Shown one piece after another: positions 51,552 to 60,800 of a stretch of 64,000 nt of DNA (the first letter of the stretch is position 1; each line of letters begins with the position of its first letter). The notes beneath the pieces are model-generated. The model had not been told where the DNA came from. It saw nothing but the letters and a program-made list of their open reading frames with translations, and made no database searches. The position numbers and the translations under genes were made by a program. Origin of the DNA: an uncultured Candidatus Poseidoniales archaeon (GTDB taxonomy: Archaea > Thermoplasmatota > Poseidoniia > Poseidoniales > Poseidoniaceae); NCBI GenBank assembly GCA_905181785.1, contig CAJIZC010000016.1, forward strand, positions 1 to 64,000, written 5' to 3'.

Positions 51552-52295
51552 TCAGCGTTGAATCATAGCGACGAGGGTGCCACCAAACAATGGCATGAAT
51601 CCGACATGGTGAGTTTCATTGCACGACTGAATCAATTTGATCCATTCATTAAAGCCTTCAACCAAAGCCATTCCGTGTTCATCATCCGCATCAACATCCC
51701 CAACCGGCATGTCGGGTTCCATAGTGAAGAGAACGCCACCCGGCGCTAAGAATGGCAGCATCATCTCGACGTTCTTTGCCCGTACAGCTGAAACACCGTC
51801 AACGATGATGGCATCGGCCTCGGCCTGAATCGGTGCTTCACCTACTTCTAAACCGGTTGAAGAAGCAGCCTGCCAGGCCAATGTTTCTCCGACCAGAGCA
51901 TCGAGGACGCCGACTACGATTTTCGTGTAAGATTCAGCCTTGAATCGGGTCATAAGCCGGTGGATAATCACGGCGAATTTCGCACCATTCTCGATGATGT
52001 CATATCGTTCTGGGGTGAATTCATCAACTGTGAATAAATCATAAATCCAAGCGGATCGATGGCCGATGCCGCCTCCAACCTCGATGATTCGGTTCGGCTT
52101 GAGGCGGCCAAGAGCGTCCCTCAAGCGGCGGTGAGCAGAAATGGACCATGTTGATAGGCCCATGTGCTGAAGTTGTGCACCAATGTTCCCTGCAATTTCA
52201 GGTTCGTTTCTGTTTCGCAATGGGTCCGCTGTGAGCAGTTGAGCAAGGACGGCTTCCTTGTCAACCACGGGTGTCGGACCTTCGGCACTTGCCAT
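51552..52295 (-). CDS. SAM-dependent methyltransferase-like protein
   Basis: The 247-residue protein starts MASAEGPTPVVDKEAVL. It has a Rossmann glycine loop (RIIEVGGGIGHRSAW) and later acidic strands (AEADAIIVDGVSAV and LAPGGVLFTMEPDMP) in the order of a class I methyltransferase fold such as the O-methyltransferase-like branch. The substrate is unknown, and the catalytic motif is not specific. The longer frame from 52466 overlaps the divergent zinc-finger gene and lacks similarity. Stop lies 1 bp from the convergent protease stop. Confidence 0.7.
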   Translation of the reverse strand: MASAEGPTPVVDKEAVLAQLLTADPLRNRNEPEIAGNIGAQLQHMGLSTWSISAHRRLRDALGRLKPNRIIEVGGGIGHRSAWIYDLFTVDEFTPERYDIIENGAKFAVIIHRLMTRFKAESYTKIVVGVLDALVGETLAWQAASSTGLEVGEAPIQAEADAIIVDGVSAVRAKNVEMMLPFLAPGGVLFTMEPDMPVGDVDADDEHGMALVEGFNEWIKLIQSCNETHHVGFMPLFGGTLVAMIQR

Positions 52296-52397
52296 GATTA
52301 CGCCTCTCACGGCACCCCCTTGAAGCCTCGCATTCAACCAAGTGGAGGCCGGTGACTTCAAACGAGAGTGATTCCGCGCAAGGCATGGGGAAGCAAC

Positions 52398-53174
52398 ATG
52401 GATGAACCTGAAGCAATGGATGATTTTTATGAAGAAGAGGAAATCTTCTTGGAAAACGCCGTCCACTGCCCCGTTTGCGACGATTTAACCGGCCACGAGA
52501 TCCTCACAGAGAAGAAAAAAGGCACCGGTATGGACTATTTGCTCAAGTGCATTGACTGCAGCAAGGTCCACACGGTACACCTTCGACCCCCACCGCTTGT
52601 GGAAATCCCGTTCATATTGACTGAAGGCCCTTCGTCAAGCACCTCGAAACTCGAACTTGATGCCGATGAAATGATTGAACTCGAAGATGTGTTCAAAGAC
52701 GGAGACAAACTCTGGAAAATCAACCAAATCGAACTTAAGAATGGCAAAAAAGCAAAACGAGCAGAAGCGACTCTCATCGCACGGGCATCTGCGCTCCGCT
52801 CTGACATGGTTCGCGTCAAACTCACAATGACCCGGGGTGAGGACTCAGAAGCAGATGTGTTGGTTGTCCCTGAAGAGACCAAATACACCGCCAGTCACCT
52901 TATCGACCTCGATGGGAAAACATGGAGAATTCGAGCCATCCACACCGGCCGTGGCCGAACACTTCGAGGCACCGTTGACGCCCCTGATATCAAGCGCATG
53001 TACCTGCATGAGCCACCAAATCCAGAGCACTTTGAACCCCGAACCCCTCGGGAACGTCGCCAAGCATGGAAAGAAGGACGGTTGGGATTCAATCCAAATC
53101 CAGTTCTACCGAAAGAAATCATCAAAAAAGGCGTCAAGCCGGACAACAAGCGGAAGAAAAAGGCTCGGCGTTGA
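52398..53174 (+). CDS. HVO_0476-like archaeal zinc-finger protein
   Basis: The 258-residue protein has an acidic N-terminus (MDEPEAMDDFYEEEE) and a four-cysteine zinc finger, C24-x2-C27 and C51-x2-C54, in HCPVCDDL and KCIDCSKVH. The remainder is a soluble beta-rich region with DVFKDGDKLWKINQIE, ending in a strongly basic tail (KEIIKKGVKPDNKRKKKARR). The layout matches archaeal proteins named after HVO_0476, thought to be nucleic-acid or translation related; function is not established. ATG at 52398 is chosen; an in-frame start at 52368 adds ten residues. It ends 1 bp before the convergent proline dehydrogenase stop. Confidence 0.75.
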   Translation: MDEPEAMDDFYEEEEIFLENAVHCPVCDDLTGHEILTEKKKGTGMDYLLKCIDCSKVHTVHLRPPPLVEIPFILTEGPSSSTSKLELDADEMIELEDVFKDGDKLWKINQIELKNGKKAKRAEATLIARASALRSDMVRVKLTMTRGEDSEADVLVVPEETKYTASHLIDLDGKTWRIRAIHTGRGRTLRGTVDAPDIKRMYLHEPPNPEHFEPRTPRERRQAWKEGRLGFNPNPVLPKEIIKKGVKPDNKRKKKARR

Positions 53175-54152
53175 TCATGGACGGTTGGTCCATGGCATGA
53201 TGAAAGCCTTGGCCACTTGAGCCCCTACTGTTGGGTTTTCCTTCAAACGACGAATGCTGTATTCATACCATTTCTCGCCGTACGGAATGTACACCCGAGT
53301 CCGATGGCCTGCAGCAGCGAGTTTACGCCGAAGCGGTCCCCGCACACCGAGCAGCATTTGGAATTCATACCCCGGTCCTTTGAAGGAACGAGCGGGACCA
53401 GCGTTCGAGCGAGGATCCTCGATGCCAGGGCCCATCCCATGAGCCTCCAGCGCTGCCTTGGCGTGATTGATAACTGGAAGGTCATGGCTGGCAATGGAGC
53501 AGTAAGAACCAGCTGCGAGCATTCGATCAATGCAAGCATTGGTTGAATCCACAATGTCTTGGTAACCTGTGTAGGAAATTGCCTCTGGTTCCAAATAAAT
53601 CCCTTTGCAGATTCTGTAGTCGGCAGAAGGTCCCAATTTTACTTCCAAGTCGTTGATGTCATCAAGCGTTCGGAAAAGACGGCCTTGGAGAACGGTTCCG
53701 ACGTTTTCAAGCCCCTTTTTATGAAGGTCGATTACAATCTGTATGGTGTCGGTTGTGACGCGATGATCTTCCATGTCCAAACGGACAAACATGTCCTGTT
53801 CATGAGCCATTTGAACCAACTTTTCGATGTTCTTCATGGCTGCTTTTTTATCCACAAGCAACCCAAATGCAGTCGGTTTGATTGACAAGTTCGCATCGAG
53901 TTTATTCAGCGAAAGGGCCTCTACCACCCTCACATACTCATCAAAGAAGTATTGCGCTTGGTCCATTGTGGTGATCTCTTCACCCAAAACATCGACTGTG
54001 AAGCAAGCGCCTTCATCGCTCAAACGCTGCATAACTCGCACTGCATCGTCGAGGGTTGGACCAGCAACATAGCGGCGTGAAACCCAGCCGACAAACCATT
54101 TCGGCATCCGCACTGTGGCTGCGACCACGGTACGAGAAAACAGTCCAACCAT
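53175..54152 (-). CDS. putA: Proline dehydrogenase, monofunctional
   Basis: This FAD enzyme oxidises proline to pyrroline-5-carboxylate, feeding electrons to quinone. The 325-residue protein has ACFTVDVLGEEI, SIKPTAFGL, VRLDMEDHRVTTDT, GTVLQGRLFRTLDDI and the substrate-binding end VYIPYGEKWYEYSIRRLKENP. The start at 54152 is favoured by GGTGA about 7 nt upstream; the frame also has an ATG at 54167. The P5C dehydrogenase that completes the pathway is not in the window. It fits the peptide- and proline-using profile. Confidence 0.92.
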   Translation of the reverse strand: MVGLFSRTVVAATVRMPKWFVGWVSRRYVAGPTLDDAVRVMQRLSDEGACFTVDVLGEEITTMDQAQYFFDEYVRVVEALSLNKLDANLSIKPTAFGLLVDKKAAMKNIEKLVQMAHEQDMFVRLDMEDHRVTTDTIQIVIDLHKKGLENVGTVLQGRLFRTLDDINDLEVKLGPSADYRICKGIYLEPEAISYTGYQDIVDSTNACIDRMLAAGSYCSIASHDLPVINHAKAALEAHGMGPGIEDPRSNAGPARSFKGPGYEFQMLLGVRGPLRRKLAAAGHRTRVYIPYGEKWYEYSIRRLKENPTVGAQVAKAFIMPWTNRP

Positions 54153-54214
54153 GACTTCACCCAACACTCCCTCAGCAGAGGGGATTCTTAGGGCTTGTTG
54201 CTCAGAGGACTGAG

Positions 54215-55186
54215 TCAGGCTGAGCGTTGGACGAGATCCAGAACGCCTTGCCGCTTCAACAACGGAGCACCGAGGTCTTCAAGATGCGAGCGAATGGCTT
54301 GCCTTTGCCATCCTTTGAACGCTTTTTTATCCATCGAGAAGACAACGTTTCCGTTTGGGAATGCCAGTTGAGTGGAACGGTATGCTGCGGTGATGGATTG
54401 CTGCCAAAGCCCCGTGGCCAACTGACCGTCCTCGGGTTGCCCGTCAAACGGAAGCGCATAGGTCGCAAGCATGTGGCCAAGCCAAATCCCAGATTCGGCT
54501 GCTGTCAAGTTCCCACGTGGTGCATAATGGCCACCTCCGAGCGTAATTAAAACCGGTTCATCGGCGTTCAATGCAGCGTCCCAAGCCCCTAACCCAGCGC
54601 TTCCGTCCAAACCAAGCCCTTGATGGATGAGCTGGCCAAGAAGTTGGGCTGCGCCGAGGTGGCCCCAAGTGGCCGAGGTGGAACCGACTTCGATGAACAG
54701 GCAAGGGACTTCCAGCCAAGGGCCGTGGTGTGTCACCTCGAGTGAAATATCGAAATGTTCTCCGAGATCGGTCTCCTTGGACCTCGTTAAGAGGGAACGC
54801 CACCATGCTGCGAGGCGCGTTGATGGCGGGGGGGCATCGCCTGCTTTGCCCCCGTATGGAGGCACTTCTTCAGCACCGAGTTGCATAACACCAATCGGAT
54901 GAAGCGTCAAGCATGCTCGCCCACTTTTTGCTGCGTGCCTTGATGGGAACACGACTTCCGCCACACGCTCACCTGTTGCAGAATACCATCGTTTATCGAT
55001 GTCATCTTCCCATAGGACGCCGTCAGGGAAAACCCACATCCGAACATTTTGGCAAGCATAGGATGGAAAGCCTTCGACCTTCTTTATCGAATTCCAATCG
55101 GCGAGGGTGCGGACCACATCTGCCTGGTTGACAGAAGCGATGTCACCACCGCTCACGACGATGAGGATGATGCCCTTCGCTACCAT
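54215..55186 (-). CDS. dtdA: D-aminoacyl-tRNA deacylase, DtdA (archaeal type)
   Basis: DtdA removes D-amino acids mistakenly attached to tRNA. The 323-residue protein starts MVAKGIILIVVSGGDIAS and has LTLHPIGVM, SLEVTHHGPWLEVPCLFIEVGST and the C-terminal GGGHYAPRGNLTAAE, characteristic of the DTD2/GEK1 family found in archaea and plants. Length is near the family norm. It stands apart from tRNA synthetases here. The 76-bp gap to the next divergent gene holds its promoter. Confidence 0.88.
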   Translation of the reverse strand: MVAKGIILIVVSGGDIASVNQADVVRTLADWNSIKKVEGFPSYACQNVRMWVFPDGVLWEDDIDKRWYSATGERVAEVVFPSRHAAKSGRACLTLHPIGVMQLGAEEVPPYGGKAGDAPPPSTRLAAWWRSLLTRSKETDLGEHFDISLEVTHHGPWLEVPCLFIEVGSTSATWGHLGAAQLLGQLIHQGLGLDGSAGLGAWDAALNADEPVLITLGGGHYAPRGNLTAAESGIWLGHMLATYALPFDGQPEDGQLATGLWQQSITAAYRSTQLAFPNGNVVFSMDKKAFKGWQRQAIRSHLEDLGAPLLKRQGVLDLVQRSA

Positions 55187-55262
55187 GCTTGAAGGAGGTT
55201 CACTCCGCTTTTTTAGTGTGTGGCGTGGGAGGATTGACAAAGCACGCCCCTAAGGGTGCATC

Positions 55263-56189
55263 ATGACGGTCTCACTACCGACGAAGGTTCCGTTCCACCC
55301 ACTCACCATTGAACGGCACAGCCAAGGCTACTTAGCCGTAGGAATCGATGGAGAGTTTCTCCAACTCGATGAGGATTTAGAACCAATTGGTGAAGTCCGC
55401 AAACCATTCCCCATGAGCGTGCGTCAGACCTGCCTCGCAGATGGGGTTTTTGTTGGAACTTGGATTGACCATGAATTGCTGATGGCACGCATGGCAGCCT
55501 TTGATTGCACCAAACCTATGCTTGATGGTCCTGAAAAAGGGGACTTGCGAACCCGAACAACAATCGAGGCTGCTCAACATCCACAAGGCTCAATCTGGTC
55601 GCATGTGTTGGACGCCGAACCATTGGCACTGTGCGGTCACAAGGAGGGATTCGCTTTTGTGCTTTACAAGAAGGGGATTTATGCCATGGGAAACGACGCT
55701 GGAGAACATTGGAGGGTTGAACTTCCAAATTGGCCTGAATTGAAGAAATTGCCTCGCGCCAACGAAGTCATTGCTGCGAGGTTTGATCGAACGCTGCTCA
55801 AGGTGTGGTCCCGTGGAGGAGGAACCAAATCCTATGACGCCAAAAACGGTGATCTCGTATCGACTGGTGTGTTTCAATACGATGGAGTCCTTACGAATGT
55901 GTACCACGAAGCTGGCCAAGAACTGATGGTTTACGATAATGGATCGATCGTTTGGCTCTGTGATGACTTGAAGATCGCAGAAGGGATTCTTGCTGGCCCG
56001 GTCCAACATGCTCGCTGGGACGTTGAAGAGGCGGCTTGGAGAATGGCTGGATGGAGGGAAGAAATCCACCTCTCCGAAAGCGGGTTTAAGCGGGCCAAAA
56101 TGGATGAAATCCCAGTGCACGTGATCTGCATGAACAACACCACTTACATTTTGCTTAACAACGGCGAATGGATGGTATCAAACTTCTGA
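55263..56189 (+). CDS. Hypothetical protein, possible beta-propeller
   Basis: Unrecognised 308-residue protein without signal peptide or membrane helix. It is made of repeated short strands with G-W/D turns (for example YLAVGIDGEFLQLD, GFAFVLYKKGIYAMGNDAG, GQELMVYDNGSIVWLCDD), suggesting a propeller-like fold. No catalytic motif is seen. It stands between dtdA (divergent) and the convergent ribosomal operon, alone on its strand. Confidence 0.65.
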   Translation: MTVSLPTKVPFHPLTIERHSQGYLAVGIDGEFLQLDEDLEPIGEVRKPFPMSVRQTCLADGVFVGTWIDHELLMARMAAFDCTKPMLDGPEKGDLRTRTTIEAAQHPQGSIWSHVLDAEPLALCGHKEGFAFVLYKKGIYAMGNDAGEHWRVELPNWPELKKLPRANEVIAARFDRTLLKVWSRGGGTKSYDAKNGDLVSTGVFQYDGVLTNVYHEAGQELMVYDNGSIVWLCDDLKIAEGILAGPVQHARWDVEEAAWRMAGWREEIHLSESGFKRAKMDEIPVHVICMNNTTYILLNNGEWMVSNF

Positions 56190-56242
56190 ACCAATCCCAA
56201 TGACGGCTTGTCAGCGAAGAGAGCAAAACGCTCGTTTGAGCA

Positions 56243-56416
56243 TCACTCGTTGGTCACGGTGTGGCCACAGCGGCCACATGACTTGCGATCCTTGTGAACG
56301 CCGAGGAAAACTCCAGGGCCGCATTCAGGACAGAACTCTGCGTTGCGGGTCAAGGTACCATCTTCACCGACGGTGTACTTGGACCACTTTGCACCAGATT
56401 TAGGACCGTCGCCCAT
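56243..56416 (-). CDS. rps27ae: Small ribosomal subunit protein S27ae
   Basis: The 57-residue protein is below common size cut-offs but clear: basic N-terminus, then a zinc ribbon with C29-x2-C32 and C47-x2-C50 in FCPECGPG and SCGRCGHT, ending TVTNE. It is the archaeal form of eS31 without the ubiquitin part. Its ATG overlaps the rps24e stop by one base, indicating tight translational coupling. It is the last gene of the rpoE1-spt4-rps24e-rps27ae operon. Confidence 0.93.
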   Translation of the reverse strand: MGDGPKSGAKWSKYTVGEDGTLTRNAEFCPECGPGVFLGVHKDRKSCGRCGHTVTNE

Positions 56417-56742
56417 CACTCGTCACCTCCTTCGGAGGATTCTTCAGCTTCTGGGGCCTTAGCGGTCCAGAATTGTTCATGTCGCTTGTGAATGTATTCA
56501 GGTTCGACGTTCATTGATTCAACATCACCGTAAATGAATGCGGTTCCCGTGGTCAGAGGCTGGCCAAAGCGAGTGTTGCAATCTTTGACAACGATGCAAT
56601 CAGGATTGGATCCCGGTTCAAGGGTTCGAACAAGGTCCATGACTTCCTTTCTTGATGGTGTGGCCTTGCCGATGTGTTGCCAGCGGAAAGTGATTTCCAC
56701 ACGGTTGAGTAGTTTGTTTTCGATTCTGTTGGTTTTTTCCAT
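56416..56742 (-). CDS. rps24e: Small ribosomal subunit protein S24e
   Basis: The 108-residue protein has [28 protein letters not shown], and [21 protein letters not shown], all typical of eS24, followed by an acidic tail. AAGGAG lies about 9 nt before the ATG at 56742, which favours it over an in-frame ATG at 56751. It sits between spt4 and rps27ae in the canonical archaeal order; a DUF359-type gene found between spt4 and rps24e in many archaea is absent here. Confidence 0.93.
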   Translation of the reverse strand: MEKTNRIENKLLNRVEITFRWQHIGKATPSRKEVMDLVRTLEPGSNPDCIVVKDCNTRFGQPLTTGTAFIYGDVESMNVEPEYIHKRHEQFWTAKAPEAEESSEGGDE

Positions 56743-56755
56743 GCTGTTCATCTCC

Positions 56756-56959
56756 TTATCGGTTGCTTACTTTGAGTGCGTACTTCCCGGGTTGTTCGAC
56801 TTCTAATTTCTTAGCGATGTCGGAACGGTGAGGGTTGATGATGATGACGTAGCCTTGGTGATCTGTTGAAACTTGAGCCGAGGGGTGGCGAGGGCATTGT
56901 TCGATACCATCGTCCAAAACAAGGTGGCATTCTGCGCATGCAAAGGGATTCTTGACCAT
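56756..56959 (-). CDS. spt4: Transcription elongation factor Spt4
   Basis: Spt4 pairs with Spt5 on elongating RNA polymerase. The 67-residue protein has a zinc site C8, C11 and C22, with His (H25) where most homologues have the fourth Cys (CPRH). The C-terminal YVIIINPHRSDIAKKL and QPGKYALKV are family hallmarks. GAGGTGA is positioned 6-12 nt before the ATG. It is second in the operon, 11 bp after rpoE1. Confidence 0.9.
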   Translation of the reverse strand: MVKNPFACAECHLVLDDGIEQCPRHPSAQVSTDHQGYVIIINPHRSDIAKKLEVEQPGKYALKVSNR

Positions 56960-56970
56960 ACTTGTTCACC

Positions 56971-57522
56971 TCATTCGTTGTCTTCGTCGAGCCATTCGTG
57001 GCAGCCGAGACCTGGTTGCTTGCTCGTCAAACCAATCTTGGAGCGGCGAGGGTCAGAGGTGTCTGGTGAGAGTGAAACAATTCGTGCACGCACTGAGTTT
57101 CCGACACCAATGCGTCGGCCGCTTTGACGACCTTCAATCCAGCCCATACCGACGTTGGCGTCAACGTGGTCTTCCATGATTTGTGACTTGTGAAGAAGAG
57201 CTTCCATAGGTCCGATACGAACGAATGCTCCGAATTCGTTGACTTCAGAAACTGCGCCTTCGACGACTTCGTAATCTTCCATGCAGAACAAAACTGCATC
57301 GAAACGAACTCGCTGGTAAATTGCGCCATCGCCGTGAATAATTCGTCCACGGCCGAGGGGCTCGTGGTTTGTCGTCAGCAAGATGAATCTGTTTTCTTCA
57401 TCGAAGCGCCCTTCGAAGGCTGTCATTGACAAACGGTCGATGTGGTCGTTCAGCGATGCGCCTTTGCGCATGTACTCCGCGGGGATACGGATTGTGTCTT
57501 CCCTTGTTACAATTTTGTACAT
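56971..57522 (-). CDS. rpoE1: DNA-directed RNA polymerase subunit E' (Rpo7)
   Basis: Rpo7 forms the polymerase stalk with Rpo4. The 183-residue protein starts MYKIVTREDTIRIPAEYM; GAGGTGA lies 5-11 nt before this ATG, so the longer frame to 57546 is rejected. The N-terminal tip domain runs to about residue 80 (YQRVRFDAVLF), followed by an S1 domain (VEGAVSEVNEFGAFVRIGPMEALLHKSQI). First gene of the operon, with the promoter presumably in the 281-bp gap upstream. Confidence 0.93.
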   Translation of the reverse strand: MYKIVTREDTIRIPAEYMRKGASLNDHIDRLSMTAFEGRFDEENRFILLTTNHEPLGRGRIIHGDGAIYQRVRFDAVLFCMEDYEVVEGAVSEVNEFGAFVRIGPMEALLHKSQIMEDHVDANVGMGWIEGRQSGRRIGVGNSVRARIVSLSPDTSDPRRSKIGLTSKQPGLGCHEWLDEDNE

Positions 57523-57651
57523 CGTGTTCACCTCTGCAGTCAACAACTCAGAAACGATGTGTGAAGGGGAGTGGGAAACCCATTCCGTCCTTCACCGGCA
57601 TCCGCCTCTGGAGAGAAGTCGACCGTAGTCATTCTCGCCACCGACGACCTC

Positions 57652-57659
57652 TATTTAAT
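57652..57659. promoter_or_regulatory. TATA-like element in the rpoE1/surface-protein gap
   Basis: TATTTAAT is the only strong AT-rich element in the 281 bp between the divergent starts. It is nearly symmetric, lies about 130 bp from rpoE1 and 145 bp from the surface-protein start, and could serve either gene with a long leader. No gene is supported in the rest of this gap. Confidence 0.3.
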
Positions 57660-57803
57660 GCACTCGCCTCAAGCAGGGGCCACTGGATGGTTAAGAAAGA
57701 GCAATGTGGTGCGTTTTGGGTGGTTCCGTGAACCCTTAGAATGGCATGTTTTGGAACCATACCGCCATAACCCATAACAACCCCCGGAACCTGCTTTGCA
57801 ATC

Positions 57804-60800
57804 ATGACCGGTAAAACGCAAGACAGCGGAGGCAAATCTGCCTCTGCATTGTTGCCGGTTTTGATGTTCCTTTTGGCATCCATATCCCCGATGATGGCGC
57901 ACCACATTGGCGAACCACTTCTCACAGACGAACCCAACCTACAGTGGAGCGATTCAGGAGATCCATGGACTGGCTTAGAACAACCGTGGGGCCAATTTGG
58001 ACGCGCACCAACCCACAACGCAACAATGCCACTCCACGGGCCGGATGGGGGTCCAGGTGAAGGCGAGGTGACCGAGGGCGCCATGCTTGGTACCATCGAT
58101 AAGCCCGGTGTGAATTGGGCTGCTTTAGATGACAGCGACGGCGCCGATGCCTACGGTTCAATCATCGCTGACTTTTCCAACAGCATCACGGCACCTCCTG
58201 CAGCGCTTGAACGGTGCGCTGACGAAGATTTGTTTGCGGTGCTTGTCCACAGCGACACGACCGATACATACCTCAGCCTCGTAGCCGGTGACGATGCAAA
58301 AATAGCATGGCAGGTCAACATTGGCGAAACCAGAGATGTTCGATCGACCCCAAGCATCGTTGACGTGGACCAAGATGGGCGCCAAGAAATTGTTCTGGTG
58401 TATGACACACAGAACGCACTGAACATCGAAATCTGGTCACCTGAACTTTCCTGCAGCGAATCGGGCTGGGACAAATCCGGGCATGAAAACGAACAACTTT
58501 GGAGCTACACCGATGTTGATTATCGCATTGGTATCGCCAGCCCTCATACACCAACCGCTCAAAGCAATCATTTGTCCGTCACCCAACCTTTGATCGCTGA
58601 CCTTTCGCTGGATGGCTCACCAGAATTGGTGCTTGCTGTCGTGGATGAAACCTCAAGCGACCCAACGGTTTTGGCATTCAGCCTCACCACCAGTGCACCA
58701 TCACAAGCTGATTGGGAAGTGGCATTGGACCGTGGAACACACCCCTCATCTCCAGCATGGGCTGCGCTCGATGCAAGCACAACTGCCATTGTCCTGACCA
58801 CGATTGATTCCAATGGAGGTTCAATGTGGATTTGGCGAATTGATGGCGCCTCTGGCTCGCTTGATTGGGAACGCGTTGCCGTTCAAGGGACCGATGTGGA
58901 TGACGATGCACCACGCCTTCGCTTACCCGGTCCCGTCATTGCGCAACTCGATGATGATGAAGCTCCTGAGATGATCCTCACCGTCCCAACCGACGCCAAC
59001 GGGCGCACTTCGGGCCTTGGTGCACGGTACATTGGTATGGAAATGACTTCGACGAGTGAAATTTTCAATTTCCGAGCACCTAACGGTTACGCCGATGCCG
59101 AACCACTGGTCATCGATACCACCGGCGATGGCTTGGATGACAGGTTGTGCTGGGTCACATGGTACTCGGATTCCCAATTCTCCTTCGACCGCAAAGGCAT
59201 GGCCGGATGCCACGACATCAGCGATGACACACCCTTCAAAGAATGGTCACGCGATCTGCAACGTGGCAACGGAAACGACAACGACGAAATCGCAGTTGCT
59301 TCTCCAATTTGGTTGGACATCGACGGCAGCGGTGCACCAGAACTCATCGTTCCATTCGGCATGCGTTTGTGGGCGTTCGACGGTGCCACGGGCGCTTCTG
59401 CAGACATCAACAACGCATGGTCTTCAGCTCTCGCAATGCCTCACCGAGTGTGGGCGAGCCCCGCTGCGGCAGACATGGACGGGGATGGAACAATCGATCT
59501 TTTGATTGGTGATACGCTTGTGTCCCAATTGTCCACAGACTTAGCACCGCTCGCTGATGGCCGAGGCATCAGCTTCAATCCAGCCAGCCCAGACCCTGGC
59601 GTTCAGGTCACAGTCACGGGGCAATTCTCTAACATTGGAACCATGGACAATGAGGACAACGTCGATGCAGTTTTGTTGATGAACGGGAATGAGATTGCAA
59701 GGGAGCGGTTTTCCGACGTCGAACCTGTTTCCCCCAGTGGCGAAGGTGGACCACTCACTTTTAGCGCAACGTTCATCGCTGAACTTGGAGAGCACGAATT
59801 TAAAATGGTTCTGGACGTAAATAACAACCTCACTGAAGCACGGAAGGATAACAACAACGCCACCGCATCGCTCACGATTGTCAACCCCCACGTCGCTCGC
59901 ATTGACCCGCCTTTGGACCCGATTCGGACCCCTCCCGGCGCAACAGAAACCGTGGCATTAAGCCTCGTAGCAACGGGGTCTCGCACCGCTGATTGGACCC
60001 TTACCATCAACGACGAATCGCTTCCTGAAGGATGGTCCTTCACCCCAATCGCCGGCACAAATCTAGGATTGTCGTTGGCACCGAATGCACCGGTAAGCCT
60101 CTCCTTCGATGTTGCCATTCCAACCAACGCTTTGGGGGATGAAAACTCCTATGTCGACCTGACCCTCAGTCTTGATGAAGATGCTGAAATTTCCTCAACA
60201 TTGCGCCTTCCTTTGGAAGTGCTTCGAACACGAGGTTTGTCCGTTGTTGGACCCTCCGGCTTAGGCGAGTCATTGGGCATAGGTCGGCCGAACCATGACG
60301 CGAGCGCCTGGCTCGTGGTCGAGAACCTAGGCAATGCACAAGAAAGCACCACATCGATCGATTGGACCGCTCCCTCATGGGGTGGAACCCCTGCACTTTA
60401 CACGGCTGACGGAACCGAGGTGTTCTCACTGACGCTTGGACCGAACCAAGACACAGAATTGTTCGCGACGCTCCCTGTCCCAGCAAACGCTGCCCTTGGT
60501 ACCACAAGCACCAGCATGCTCACCATCTGCATTGGCAGCGGTGAAGAGACACTTTGCCAAGATCTCGAAGTCACCTTCCTGGCAAGTGAACTGCAAACCA
60601 CACCATCGCATACACGCACCCTCCCAAACAGCACGCTCAGTTGGTCCTTCGATGCAAACCTCCCATCCAACGGTATTCTGTCGTGGAACATGGCAGGCGC
60701 TCAAATGGTTCACACCGACTGGGAGTGGAGCGCAACGGGGGATTTAGCAGTCAACGGTACCACCCTCGAACTTTCAGGAACACCAGACACAACAGCTTCC

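Noticed and set aside
57571-57777. 68-codon plus-strand frame between rpoE1 and the surface protein
   Set aside because: No ribosome binding site or recognisable motif; the region more likely holds divergent promoters.
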